From the NCBI RefSeq assembly GCF_000765665.2, contig NZ_JROZ02000001.1, positions 310,001 through 374,000 on the forward strand: 64,000 nucleotides of DNA, read 5' to 3'. Made by a program: the position numbers and the translations under genes. The notes beneath the pieces were generated by a model. The model made no database searches and was not told the DNA's origin. It saw nothing but the letters and a program-made list of their open reading frames with translations. Positions 9,174-18,742 of this stretch are shown piece by piece. Origin of the DNA: Helicobacter sp. MIT 05-5293 (GTDB lineage Bacteria; Campylobacterota; Campylobacteria; Campylobacterales; Helicobacteraceae). Position 1 is the stretch's first letter. Each line of letters begins with the position of its first letter.

Positions 9174-10010
9174 ATGGTGATGCTTGATACAAAACAGCTA
9201 AATATCATCAAAGAAAAACTCTATGAATATTGTGGAATTTATTTGGGTGATTCTAAGCTTACAATGATTAAAAATCGCATTTATCATTTGATGCGTGAGA
9301 CACAAGTGTCAGACATTAATACTTTGCTTGCGGGGCTTGATCGTAATGAGAAAATCCAGCAGTCTTTTATTAATAGCTTTACAACAAACAAGACTGATTT
9401 TTTTCGTGAGGATTTTCATTTTCAAGATATGATTGATCGGTTGTTACCTTTATTGTTTAGACAAAATCAACCTATTAAAATTTTTTGCTGTGCAAGTTCT
9501 ACGGGTCAAGAACCTTATTCGATTGCGATGAGTGTATTGTATGCAAAAAAGATTTATAGCTCAAATGTGCCAGTCCAAATTATTGCTACAGATATTGATA
9601 CAGATGTGCTTCAAGAGGCAAAAGAAGGAGTTTATACGATTGATTTTAAGGTAGAAAAATTCCCTAATTGGATTGATATATCAGAATATTTTGATGCTCT
9701 TGATGATGGTAAAAACCCTCATGTGAGAATGTTTAAGGTGAAAGATAAACTCAAATCAATGATTACTTTTAGGCAGCTCAATTTATTCAATAAGCGTTAT
9801 CCCTTTACAAATGGAGAATTTGATGTGCTTTTTTGCCGCAATGTTTTGATTTATTTCAAACAAGAGGATCAGCAAGAGATTCTCAAGCGATTAATTGATA
9901 CTTTACGCATAGATGGGACATTTTATTTGGGACATTCTGAAAGTCTTTATCAGTGGGCGGATAAATTTGAAAAGCTTGGTAATAAAATTTTTATAAAAAC
10001 AAAGGTATGA
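9174..10010 (+). CDS. cheR: Chemotaxis protein methyltransferase CheR
   Basis: CheR transfers methyl groups from SAM to glutamates of chemoreceptors, setting the adaptation state. The protein has 278 residues with the all-alpha N-terminal domain (FINSFTTNKTDFFRED), the SAM-binding CCASSTGQEPYSIAM, the acidic IIATDIDTDVL and the C-terminal VLFCRNVLIYF and GTFYLGHSESL motifs. AAGGAAAAG precedes the start. Its stop overlaps the start of cheB by 4 nt, so the two antagonistic enzymes are made together. H. pylori lacks both genes, while C. jejuni has both. Confidence 0.94.
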   Translation: MVMLDTKQLNIIKEKLYEYCGIYLGDSKLTMIKNRIYHLMRETQVSDINTLLAGLDRNEKIQQSFINSFTTNKTDFFREDFHFQDMIDRLLPLLFRQNQPIKIFCCASSTGQEPYSIAMSVLYAKKIYSSNVPVQIIATDIDTDVLQEAKEGVYTIDFKVEKFPNWIDISEYFDALDDGKNPHVRMFKVKDKLKSMITFRQLNLFNKRYPFTNGEFDVLFCRNVLIYFKQEDQQEILKRLIDTLRIDGTFYLGHSESLYQWADKFEKLGNKIFIKTKV

Positions 10011-10738
10011 TAATGGTGTTAGAAACAACAAAATACCATCCTGATACGATTTTAAAAAGCAATCCTTGTAAGATTACGCGTAATAAGTTAGTTGTGATTG
10101 GTGCATCGACAGGTGGTGTAGATGCGCTTTCTTATATTTTTTCTCGACTCCCTGCTTCACTTCCGCCTATTGCAGTAGTGCAACATATTCCACCAACCTT
10201 TGGGAGTTCATTTATTAAACGATTAGATACACTTTCGGCTTTAACGATTTGCGAGGTTACCTCAAAACAAATTTTGAAAGACAATAATGTGTATGTTGCA
10301 GGTGGAGATAAGCATATGGTCATAGATTTTGATAGAGGGTCATATTACGCTTCTTCACTTAATGAGGAATGCAGAATCTCTCGTCATAAACCAAGCGTGG
10401 ATATTTTATTTCGTAGTGCTAATAATGCTGCTGGAAGATCAACTTTGGGTATTATTCTTACTGGAATGGGTGATGATGGCTGTATCGGTCTGAAAGAACT
10501 CTACGATAATGGTGCGCATACTCTTGCAGAAAATCAAGAAGATTGTGTTGTCTTTGGAATGCCTAAAAAAGCTATTGAGATGGGTGCAGTGAGTGAGATT
10601 CTAAGTCTTGATATGATTATTCATCGTATTGTTGATTATGCTAAAAAACCATTAAAAGATATTATTAACGAAAAGCAAGAACCTGCCATTTTGCTTGATG
10701 ATAATACTTCATCTCCTGCCTCTGATTTATCAAAGTAA
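10007..10738 (+). CDS. cheB: Receiver-less chemotaxis protein-glutamate methylesterase CheB
   Basis: CheB removes methyl groups from chemoreceptors. Only the catalytic domain is present: the Ser of VIGASTGGVDAL (about residue 34), the His of VVQHIPPTF and the Asp of LTGMGDDG form the triad. The usual N-terminal phosphorylatable receiver domain is absent and the length (243) fits that. The C. jejuni CheB has the same architecture, so this is a lineage trait and not a truncation. Control must differ from the CheA-phosphorylation model. The last ~35 residues are a poorly conserved tail. Confidence 0.92.
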   Translation: MIMVLETTKYHPDTILKSNPCKITRNKLVVIGASTGGVDALSYIFSRLPASLPPIAVVQHIPPTFGSSFIKRLDTLSALTICEVTSKQILKDNNVYVAGGDKHMVIDFDRGSYYASSLNEECRISRHKPSVDILFRSANNAAGRSTLGIILTGMGDDGCIGLKELYDNGAHTLAENQEDCVVFGMPKKAIEMGAVSEILSLDMIIHRIVDYAKKPLKDIINEKQEPAILLDDNTSSPASDLSK

Positions 10739-10787
10739 GCTTCAAACAGAAAGCGACTTTGATTTGTGGTTTGGAGGTATGGGTATT

Positions 10788-11579
10788 TTATTCTATGATT
10801 TGTATTTCTGGCTCAAGCTGTATGCCATTTGTCTCATATACGCGTTTTTGAGCAAGTTTGATGAGAGAAATGGCTTCATCAAAGGTTGCATTTCCCACAT
10901 TGATAAGGAAATTAGCATGCTTTTCACTGAAAGCAACGCCACCGAGACGATAACCCTTAAGTCCTACAGATTCTAAAAGTCTCCCTGCGTAGTCTCCATG
11001 GGGATTCTTAAAGCAACTCCCGCAGCTAGGTTCTTTCGGGTGGGTTTGACGCATCTTAATAAATTCTGCTTGGAGTGAGGCATCAAAACCTACGCGTTTA
11101 TAGAATCTCCCTGCCAAAATAATGCCCTCTATACCACTATAACGATATTCCATTGGAAAAGCATTTGTGTTGTGCCATTGTCCATTGACATTAATTGATT
11201 GAAGCAGGTTTTTCATTTCATATTGTTTCATTCCCGCATTCATTTTGATAAGCCCTCCCAAGCTCCCGGGTAATGCTTGTAAAAATTCTGCTCCTGCTAG
11301 ATTGTGGGATTTGAAATAGCTAAAGATTCTTCCCGAAGCCAACGCCCCGCCTATCTCGATGTATTCTTCATTATCTTGAATGTAATTATAGCTTTTGTCT
11401 AAAATAGCAAGTTTCTTTGCTTGAGGAGAGATAAGGAGATTATTAGCTTTGCCGATGATTCTGTAATTTTCAGAGAGGCAATCAAAAGCATCTTGTAGGG
11501 TTTGTATAAGGGCAACATTAAGTGGTGCTCCGATTTTGATGCTAGAGTAGGTGGAAAAATTAATTAGTTTATACTGCAT
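10788..11579 (-). CDS. murB: UDP-N-acetylenolpyruvoylglucosamine reductase MurB
   Basis: MurB reduces UDP-GlcNAc-enolpyruvate to UDP-MurNAc with NADPH and FAD in the cytoplasm, the second committed peptidoglycan step. The 263-residue protein is the short form also seen in H. pylori. Visible motifs are the FAD region IGKANNLLI and ALPGSLGGLIKMNAGM, the proton-donor Ser in SCGSCFKNP and the Glu in LEPEIQII. It begins 4 bp after the fliQ stop on the same strand and is convergent with cheB. Confidence 0.93.
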   Translation of the reverse strand: MQYKLINFSTYSSIKIGAPLNVALIQTLQDAFDCLSENYRIIGKANNLLISPQAKKLAILDKSYNYIQDNEEYIEIGGALASGRIFSYFKSHNLAGAEFLQALPGSLGGLIKMNAGMKQYEMKNLLQSINVNGQWHNTNAFPMEYRYSGIEGIILAGRFYKRVGFDASLQAEFIKMRQTHPKEPSCGSCFKNPHGDYAGRLLESVGLKGYRLGGVAFSEKHANFLINVGNATFDEAISLIKLAQKRVYETNGIQLEPEIQIIE

Positions 11580-11582
11580 AGA

Positions 11583-11849
11583 TTAGTAATTAATAGTTCC
11601 TATTAGCTCAAAAAGCATACGTGTATATTCGGTAATCATATTAATCATCCAAGGCATTGCGAAAATGATGACGACTACTACAGCAAGGATTTTTGGGACA
11701 AATGTTAATGTCATTTCATTGATTTGTGTCGTAGCTTGAAAAATGCTGATAAGCAGTCCTACAATAAGTCCAGCAAGCAACATTGGAAGTGAGAGAATCA
11801 AAGTCAATTTATAAGTCTGTATTGCTAATGCCATTAATTGCGCTTCCAT
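11583..11849 (-). CDS. fliQ: Flagellar export apparatus protein FliQ
   Basis: FliQ is a small membrane subunit of the flagellar type III export gate, working with FliP and FliR. The 88-residue protein has two membrane helices (about 14-38 and 53-77) and the family segment ATTQINEMTLTFVPKI. The start MEAQLMALAIQTYK at 11849 is chosen over an upstream in-frame codon at 11885 because AGAAGGAC precedes it and the upstream part overlaps the tRNA gene. It lies alone among non-flagellar genes, next to murB. Confidence 0.93.
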   Translation of the reverse strand: MEAQLMALAIQTYKLTLILSLPMLLAGLIVGLLISIFQATTQINEMTLTFVPKILAVVVVIIFAMPWMINMITEYTRMLFELIGTINY

Positions 11850-11879
11850 AGCACAAGTCCTTCTTTTAGAATTTGAGAT

Positions 11880-11977
11880 TGGCAAGAAGGCGAGAGAATC
11901 GAACTCCCCAAGGATTAGACACCTAACCCTTCAATGGGTTTGAAGCCCACGGCGATCACCAGAGACGCTAGCCCTCC
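11880..11977 (-). tRNA. selC: tRNA-Sec (anticodon UCA)
   Basis: The minus-strand transcript folds as a selenocysteine tRNA. The anticodon loop CTTCAAA lies on a 5-bp stem (GTGGG/CCCAT). A long variable arm has 9 pairs (AAGGGTTAG/CTAATCCTT). The T stem GGGAG/CTCTC encloses TTCGATT. The acceptor GGAGGGC pairs with GCCTTCT, using two G-U pairs. The 3' CCA is encoded, ending at 11880. At about 98 nt it is longer than ordinary tRNAs. The exact 5' end is uncertain by one base, since the outermost pair would be U-U if an eighth pair is counted. It implies SelB and a UGA-decoded selenoprotein elsewhere in the genome. Confidence 0.93.
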
Positions 11978-11986
11978 ATAAAATTT

Positions 11987-11992
11987 ATTATA
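11987..11992 (-). promoter_or_regulatory. Promoter of tRNA-Sec
   Basis: On the minus strand TGCTATAAT gives an extended -10 ending 9 bp before the tRNA 5' end, so transcription should start within a few bases of the mature end. fliQ and murB lie directly downstream on the same strand and may be read from the same promoter. Confidence 0.6.
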
Positions 11993-12042
11993 GCATTAAT
12001 TTTTATCAAACTGATAGTTTATTCAGCGAAATTGCGGTGGGG

Positions 12043-12591
12043 TTAATGCCCACAACCACAACCTCCACCGCTATGTCCGCCACCACCGCAGCAACCACCG
12101 CCACCATGTCCGCCACTGCTACAACCACAACCTCCACCGCTAGCTTGTAGTATTTCCATTTCATTTGGCTCACGCACATCAAGCACTTTGACTTTAAAGC
12201 ATAAAGTTTTTCCTGCTAATGGATGATTGTAATCAACAATGACGAATTGATCATTGAAATCTTTGACACTTACTTGCACGGTTTGTCCATCTTCACTTTG
12301 TCCAAATAATGTCATTCCAGCTTTAAGCTCAATACCTTCAAATTGATCCTTTGGCACTTCTTGCACGAAATCACTTTGGTAGATTCCATAGGCATCTTCA
12401 GGTATAATAGTTGCCTCAACTACATCACCTGCTTTTGCCCCCATTAGGGCATTTTCAAGTCCTATAATAACTTGTCCTGAACCGACTAAAAATTCTAGAG
12501 GCGCACCACCTTTATTTGAATCTAAGAGCGTTCCGTCAGAAAAATCTAATACCTCGTATTCTATAGAGGCAATTTTATTTTGAGCAATCAT
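12043..12591 (-). CDS. slyD: FKBP-type peptidyl-prolyl isomerase SlyD with metal-binding tail
   Basis: SlyD is a cytoplasmic prolyl isomerase and chaperone that also stores nickel for hydrogenase and urease assembly. The FKBP half-domains flank an insert-in-flap chaperone domain (VVEATIIPEDAYGIY through VDYNHPLAGKTLCFKV). The last ~31 residues are almost only Gly, Cys and His (for example GGGCGCSSGGHGG and a terminal CGCGH), a strong metal-binding tail richer in Cys than that of E. coli SlyD. It ends the tol-pal gene run, 9 bp after cpoB. Confidence 0.92.
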   Translation of the reverse strand: MIAQNKIASIEYEVLDFSDGTLLDSNKGGAPLEFLVGSGQVIIGLENALMGAKAGDVVEATIIPEDAYGIYQSDFVQEVPKDQFEGIELKAGMTLFGQSEDGQTVQVSVKDFNDQFVIVDYNHPLAGKTLCFKVKVLDVREPNEMEILQASGGGCGCSSGGHGGGGCCGGGGHSGGGCGCGH

Positions 12592-12600
12592 TTTTTATCC

Positions 12601-13419
12601 TTATTTTTGGTTTTTAAGTTTTTTTGCACTTTGAGCTTCCTTACTCGTGGGGTAATTGGCTATCAAAGAATCTAAAAACTTATTATAATTTTTTGTATCT
12701 TTGATAGCGTTGAAAGATTGTGCGGTATGCAATAATAAAGTAGGCATATAGGTTGCTTTATCATTACTCATTACACTTTCTTTATAATAAGAAATCGCAT
12801 CATTATGGCTTTTGGTTTCAAAAGCGATTTCTCCTAAATAAAAGTAACATTCTGCCTTTTTATAGTTAATTTGTGCTAACCACACAAATCGCTCTTTTGC
12901 AGAGTTATATGATTTTTGTTCATAAAATTTTTTTGCTTGGGTGAAAATGTCGGCTTGTTTTGTCTTGTCTTTAATAAATTTTTGTTCAGTTTGAGTTGTT
13001 TGAGCAGGAGTGTTTATTTTATTAAGTTCGGCAAGAATAGATTGATTAAGTGTAGTGATGTTCTTATTGATTTCTTGGAGCTGTGTTTTAATACTTTTGA
13101 TTGCTTGTGTGTTTGAATCTACTTGCTTTTTAAGATTATTTAAGGTGTCAAGCTGTGTTTGGATTTCTTCAATATGTTTGCCTTGTTCAGCATTTTCAAT
13201 AATTTGTTTTTGCAGTTTGCTACTTTGAGATTCGTAAAGGCTTGATACTCCCTCTTGTGTTTGCTGAAGGGTATCAACTTTTGATTGTAGGTTTGCGATA
13301 TGACGTTGAATATTTTTAATATCGTCTTTGGTTGCTCCACTCTGTTTTTCAAATGCAGAAGGCTCTGCAGCGCAGAGCAACAATGGGATTAAACAAGCAA
13401 TCAAATAAAACTTTGCCAA
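12601..13419 (-). CDS. cpoB: Tol-Pal accessory protein CpoB (YbgF-like), coiled coil plus TPR
   Basis: This is a periplasmic partner of TolA and PBP1b that coordinates outer-membrane constriction with septal peptidoglycan synthesis (family knowledge from E. coli). The 272-residue protein has a signal peptide (about 1-18, ending AAEPS), a long Gln/Lys-rich coiled coil (25-130) and a C-terminal TPR region containing YEQKSYNSAKERF, YFYLGEIAFETKSHNDAISYY and LLHTAQSF. Its place after pal is the standard Tol-Pal order. Confidence 0.88.
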   Translation of the reverse strand: MAKFYLIACLIPLLLCAAEPSAFEKQSGATKDDIKNIQRHIANLQSKVDTLQQTQEGVSSLYESQSSKLQKQIIENAEQGKHIEEIQTQLDTLNNLKKQVDSNTQAIKSIKTQLQEINKNITTLNQSILAELNKINTPAQTTQTEQKFIKDKTKQADIFTQAKKFYEQKSYNSAKERFVWLAQINYKKAECYFYLGEIAFETKSHNDAISYYKESVMSNDKATYMPTLLLHTAQSFNAIKDTKNYNKFLDSLIANYPTSKEAQSAKKLKNQK

Positions 13420-13446
13420 TTTTTTCCCTTATAATGATTGAATTAT

Positions 13447-13911
13447 TTATTTCGCAAGTTTAAATTCAACGCGTCTATTTTCTTGGTTGCATTCTGATGT
13501 TCCAGTGGTGCAAACAGGCTTGCTTTCACCATAGCTTACGGTTTTGAGTTGAGAAGCATTTACGCCACGAGCAATAAGAGCATTTTTAACAGCATTAGCT
13601 CTTTTTGTTCCTAGAGCATAATTGTAAGTGTCAGAACCATAAGAGTCAGTATGTCCTTCTAGCACTACTTTAGCACCAGTTGATTTAAGTGCAGCAGCAC
13701 TTTTTTCTACTCTGTCTTCCATATCTGAACGAATATCATATTTATCAAAATCAAAAAATACTTTTGCGTATCCAGAAGCATCATCAAGATTCACAAAATT
13801 ATCACTGCCATTGCTTGTAGCTGTTGTCCCGCTACTATCCGCTGTCTCTGGTTCTCCGCAGCCTGCTATAAATAATACAGCTAATGTACATATTGCAACA
13901 TATCTTTTCAT
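13447..13911 (-). CDS. pal: Peptidoglycan-associated lipoprotein Pal (Omp18)
   Basis: Pal is an outer-membrane lipoprotein whose OmpA-like domain grips peptidoglycan and binds TolB. The lipobox FIAGC places the lipidated Cys near residue 18. The OmpA_C domain has VFFDFDKYDIR, VVLEGHTDSYGSDTYNYALG, ANAVKNALIARGV, SYGESKPVC and a final ENRRVEFKL. The length of 154 is typical. It lies between tolB and cpoB on the same strand, and the 65 bp before it carry a clear AAGGAG ribosome site. Confidence 0.95.
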   Translation of the reverse strand: MKRYVAICTLAVLFIAGCGEPETADSSGTTATSNGSDNFVNLDDASGYAKVFFDFDKYDIRSDMEDRVEKSAAALKSTGAKVVLEGHTDSYGSDTYNYALGTKRANAVKNALIARGVNASQLKTVSYGESKPVCTTGTSECNQENRRVEFKLAK

Positions 13912-13976
13912 TTCTATCTCCTTAAAAGCTTAAATTAAGGTTTAATTTTATGCCATAAAGGTAAATAAATCAGTAA

Positions 13977-15233
13977 TTACCAATCAAATGCCTGAATCTT
14001 CATTTTATTAAGTGGAAAGAAATAATTTGTATTGTAATCCACACGAATAATGCCTAAAGCACTTTGAGCTTTATAATGTTTGAGGAACATGATTGTTCTA
14101 CCATCATGAGAATATCGAGGCATTTGATTCTTGCCGGTTGCGGTAAGGCGTCTGATATAGTTTGAATTTGGAGCAAGTGAAATAAGATAGAGATTAAAGG
14201 TATTATCCCCAAATTCATTATTAGTTTCACGACTTGTATAGACGGCATATTGACCATTAGAATCTACAGCACTATTATTTCTACCATGTAAAACAACTTG
14301 TTCAGTGCCTCCTCCATCAATTCGCATCATAAAAATATTAGGATAACCTAATCGGTCTGATACAAAAATGATTTCTTTTTCATTATTGATGAATTTTCCA
14401 TCGACATCAATACCTGAATAATTAGTCAATTTGCGAAGATTTTTTGTGTTGGTATTGTAGAGATAAAGATCGGATAATCCTACAGGAGAGAGGCTTAAAA
14501 TCAAATTTTCTCCGTTTTTGCTGACATCAGAAACAACGGCAATTCCTTCGCTACTGACAAGCTGTTGGATTTCTCCTGTGGCAAGATTCTGTTTGACAAT
14601 TGTTGGTGTCTCAAGGTATTTTGTATAATAAATGTTTTCTTGTTTAGAATCTGCCCATTTTGGGAAGATATTAAGTCCGCCTTTCACGACTACTTTTTGA
14701 TAAGTCAGCGTATAATCTGCAATCATAATTTCACTATTGCCTGAAGTTGTGTATTTAGACAAAACTACAAGACGTTGCATCCAATCAATGCTGGGGGCTT
14801 TAATATGTGCATTTGTATCAATCGTCATACGATGTGCAATAAAAGGAAAGCGTCCCAATTCATTTTCGCTATATTGCTTTGAAAATATCCTTGCAGAAGT
14901 ATTAATATCATAAAGATTGAGCGTTCCTGTGAGTTTTCCAGAGGATTTATTGACTTTGATTTGAGCAAGTAAGTCGATTTTTTTATCGGCATAATCTTTG
15001 AAATTTATTTCTTTTTCTTTGATTATTCCTCCATCATATACTTGAAAATGTCCGCTTACCTTCAAATCCGCGACAAGCATTTTAAGCACTTTTGCACTAT
15101 ATTCACTATTTTCAGAATCAAGCTGTTCCACGATAATATAGGGAATCTTATTTGTGTTTTTAACAATTTCAAGGGTCGCATCTATGGCAAATAAATGAAT
15201 ACTCCATAGTAGGATTAGGCTCAATATTCTCAT
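13977..15233 (-). CDS. tolB: Tol-Pal translocation protein TolB
   Basis: TolB is a periplasmic beta-propeller that shuttles between TolA and Pal during outer-membrane constriction. A signal peptide (MRILSLILLWSIHLFA) leads an N-terminal alpha/beta domain (about 20-160) and then a six-bladed propeller with repeats such as IIFVSDRLGYPNIFMMRIDG, YAVYTSRET and MPRYSHDGRTIMFL. The 418 residues match the family. It lies 9 bp after tolA. Confidence 0.94.
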   Translation of the reverse strand: MRILSLILLWSIHLFAIDATLEIVKNTNKIPYIIVEQLDSENSEYSAKVLKMLVADLKVSGHFQVYDGGIIKEKEINFKDYADKKIDLLAQIKVNKSSGKLTGTLNLYDINTSARIFSKQYSENELGRFPFIAHRMTIDTNAHIKAPSIDWMQRLVVLSKYTTSGNSEIMIADYTLTYQKVVVKGGLNIFPKWADSKQENIYYTKYLETPTIVKQNLATGEIQQLVSSEGIAVVSDVSKNGENLILSLSPVGLSDLYLYNTNTKNLRKLTNYSGIDVDGKFINNEKEIIFVSDRLGYPNIFMMRIDGGGTEQVVLHGRNNSAVDSNGQYAVYTSRETNNEFGDNTFNLYLISLAPNSNYIRRLTATGKNQMPRYSHDGRTIMFLKHYKAQSALGIIRVDYNTNYFFPLNKMKIQAFDW

Positions 15234-15242
15234 AAAACTCCT

Positions 15243-15941
15243 TTAATTTTTAAAAGTGATTGCAATATCCTTATTGCCTTTGGGATGAGGCGGGAAATGT
15301 TGTTTGGTGCATTCCTCAAGCATCATCTTAAGCGCATTATCAAAGGCTGAATTACCGGAGTATTTTACAACTTTATAGCTAAAAACTCCATTGTTTGTGA
15401 TACGAATATGAATAACTGCTGCGAGTTTTTCTTCAATATAGATTGTTTGCTGCCAACGTTGATAGAGTATTTTTTCAATCTCGGCATACCATTCATCGTA
15501 TTCTCCATCGGTATGATGAGAATCTGTGCTGATGGTAAGATTGCTCAAAGTATCAAGTTTGTTTTGAAGTTCTTGCGTAGCGGCTTTGAGATTCTCCAAA
15601 CGTTCGTCATTGCTTGCATTTTGTTCGACTTTATCTCGATTATCGCCTATTTGCGTATTTTGAGAAGGTTGTTTGCTGTCGATTCTATCAAACATATCTT
15701 TGATGCCAGATCCAGCGAGAGGATTATTCACACTAGCAGGTTTTTTATCGACTTTAGAGGGCGTGGGGCTATCATCAATAATCGCTTCAATGCTAATGGC
15801 ATTAAGGGCAATCATTGAATCTTTAAGCGAAGAGTAGTGAGTGGGAGTTGAGATAAAACTAAAAATAAGCGCAATGAGTAAGAAGCAATAGGTGCATATA
15901 GCAATAATTCCACTCGCCACAAAGAGAAGTGCATTGTTCAT
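15243..15941 (-). CDS. tolA: TolA-like energy-transducing protein (TonB C-terminal domain)
   Basis: This protein links the TolQR motor in the inner membrane to TolB-Pal. One N-terminal membrane helix (about 5-30) is followed by a short charged helix/linker region with a coiled-coil stretch (110-140) and a C-terminal TonB-like domain: EIEKILYQRWQQTIYIEEKLAAVIHIRITNNG in outline, with Val and Phe strands to the end. At 232 residues it is much shorter than E. coli TolA (421), because the polyalanine domain is reduced. Position between tolR and tolB supports the call. Confidence 0.85.
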   Translation of the reverse strand: MNNALLFVASGIIAICTYCFLLIALIFSFISTPTHYSSLKDSMIALNAISIEAIIDDSPTPSKVDKKPASVNNPLAGSGIKDMFDRIDSKQPSQNTQIGDNRDKVEQNASNDERLENLKAATQELQNKLDTLSNLTISTDSHHTDGEYDEWYAEIEKILYQRWQQTIYIEEKLAAVIHIRITNNGVFSYKVVKYSGNSAFDNALKMMLEECTKQHFPPHPKGNKDIAITFKN

Positions 15942-15943
15942 TT

Positions 15944-16345
15944 TTAACTGCTAGTAATGAGAGATACTTTAACAAAACCAGATTCTTTAGCCACTTTGAG
16001 GATATAGATGACATCTTCATATTTTAGATTTTTATCGGCTCGGATAAAAATATCAAGATTCTTGTCAAGATTCTTACTGAAGAGCACGAAACTATCAGCA
16101 AAGTTGTTAAATTCATACACTTGATCACGAATATGGATTTTTCTATTCGCACTCACACGTATTTCAAGCATAGAATCTTGAGCAAGTTTTTTGGTTTTTG
16201 AACCTTTGGGAAGAGTGATGTCTTCTTGGTAGGTGATTGTGGGTGTGCTGACCATCAAAATAGCAAGTAATACAAGCATAATATCTACAAGAGGCGTGAT
16301 ATTTAACTCGGGCTTTTCTTCCCATTCAAAATCATCATTATTCAT
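15944..16345 (-). CDS. tolR: TolR/ExbD-family motor subunit
   Basis: TolR is the small inner-membrane partner of TolQ, using the proton gradient to energise TolA. One membrane helix (about 16-38) holds the proton-carrying Asp in NITPLVDIMLVLLAIL, the family signature. The rest is a periplasmic domain (IRADKNLKYEDVIYILKVAKESG). The length of 133 is normal. It is tightly linked to tolQ (9 bp) and tolA (2 bp). Confidence 0.93.
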   Translation of the reverse strand: MNNDDFEWEEKPELNITPLVDIMLVLLAILMVSTPTITYQEDITLPKGSKTKKLAQDSMLEIRVSANRKIHIRDQVYEFNNFADSFVLFSKNLDKNLDIFIRADKNLKYEDVIYILKVAKESGFVKVSLITSS

Positions 16346-16354
16346 TATGAGAGC

Positions 16355-16918
16355 CTATTTATGGGACAACATCATATCAATTTGCATTTGAATACAATTA
16401 CTAAGATGATAGGCTTTGCGTTTGAGCAAAAGGTGAAAAGAATATGCAGGGATTGCTACAAGGATTCCAGCAGCAGTAGCTACAAGAGCTTTGGATATGA
16501 CAGGTGCAACAACATCAAAAGTAGCGTTACCACCACCTAAATAGCGGAATGTCTCAAGAATCTCAACAACCGTTCCAAATAAACCGATAAATGGTGCAGT
16601 AGATGCGATGATGCTTAAGATAACCAAACCAGAAGTAGCCTTTTGGGTTACTTTGAGTTTCCAAACTTGAAAGATTTCACGGGAGATATGCCCTTGCGTT
16701 TTTTCTAAGAGTGCTACAAGAAAAGGACTCTTAGATGTAATGATAGATTTTGCAAGAAGCATATCTAAGTAATATTTTTCTGAAGCCAACCACTCGCCTA
16801 AGGCGAAATTTTTATAAATATAAATCCAAAATGCGAGCAAAAAATACAATGATAACCAAATTAATACGATAATGGTTACTATCGTGCTTTCATCAAAAAA
16901 GGCTTTAAAGACTGCCAT
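16355..16918 (-). CDS. tolQ: TolQ/ExbB-family motor subunit
   Basis: TolQ is the pentameric channel-forming subunit of the Tol motor. It has three membrane helices (about 15-35, 95-120, 140-165), with the conserved APFIGLFGTVVEIL and ALVATAAGILVAIPAYSF segments. The start at 16918 is the ATG of TTGATG, where TTG directly follows the atpC stop. The junction is only a few bases, so the Tol genes are probably transcribed with the ATP synthase genes. Confidence 0.93.
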   Translation of the reverse strand: MAVFKAFFDESTIVTIIVLIWLSLYFLLAFWIYIYKNFALGEWLASEKYYLDMLLAKSIITSKSPFLVALLEKTQGHISREIFQVWKLKVTQKATSGLVILSIIASTAPFIGLFGTVVEILETFRYLGGGNATFDVVAPVISKALVATAAGILVAIPAYSFHLLLKRKAYHLSNCIQMQIDMMLSHK

Positions 16919-16921
16919 CAA

Positions 16922-17314
16922 TCAGAATCTGCTTTTTGCGGCACTTTCTATACGCGAAACCACAGTTCCTATGATAGCACTATCACTCGTTGCTTCATTG
17001 AGCAGTTGTTTAGCGTTATCAATGGCTGAAGCAATTTCAGATTCTAAATTTCCTGAAATTGCAACAGCACCATCGGCAAGGACTTTGACATCAGTCGGAG
17101 ATACTTGAGCATATCCCCAATTGATTGCAACAAGCTCTTTGGAGCCATTTGTAGATTCAAATTCCACAACCCCTACTTTAAGAAGAGAAAGGAGATTATA
17201 ATGTCCGGGATAAACGCCAAATTCCCCTTCGCTTCCGGGCATAATAACATACTTGACTTCCCCATCATAAATCGTCCCATAGGGTGTTACAATACTTAAA
17301 TTTATATTTTCCAT
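16922..17314 (-). CDS. atpC: ATP synthase F1 epsilon subunit
   Basis: The epsilon subunit is part of the central stalk and an inhibitor of ATP hydrolysis. Residues 1-85 form the beta sandwich (NLSIVTPYGTIYDGEVKYVIMPGSEGEFGVYPGHYNLL in outline) and the rest the C-terminal helical pair. The 130-residue length is usual. It lies 9 bp after atpD. Confidence 0.94.
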   Translation of the reverse strand: MENINLSIVTPYGTIYDGEVKYVIMPGSEGEFGVYPGHYNLLSLLKVGVVEFESTNGSKELVAINWGYAQVSPTDVKVLADGAVAISGNLESEIASAIDNAKQLLNEATSDSAIIGTVVSRIESAAKSRF

Positions 17315-17323
17315 TGTCAGCCC

Positions 17324-18736
<1,413 letters not shown>

Positions 18737-18742
18737 TTAAAT

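Noticed and set aside
12004-12016. TATCA-AAC-TGATA inverted repeat between slyD and tRNA-Sec
   Set aside because: The stem is only 5 bp, A-T rich and not followed by T in the slyD direction, so it is too weak to call a terminator or operator.
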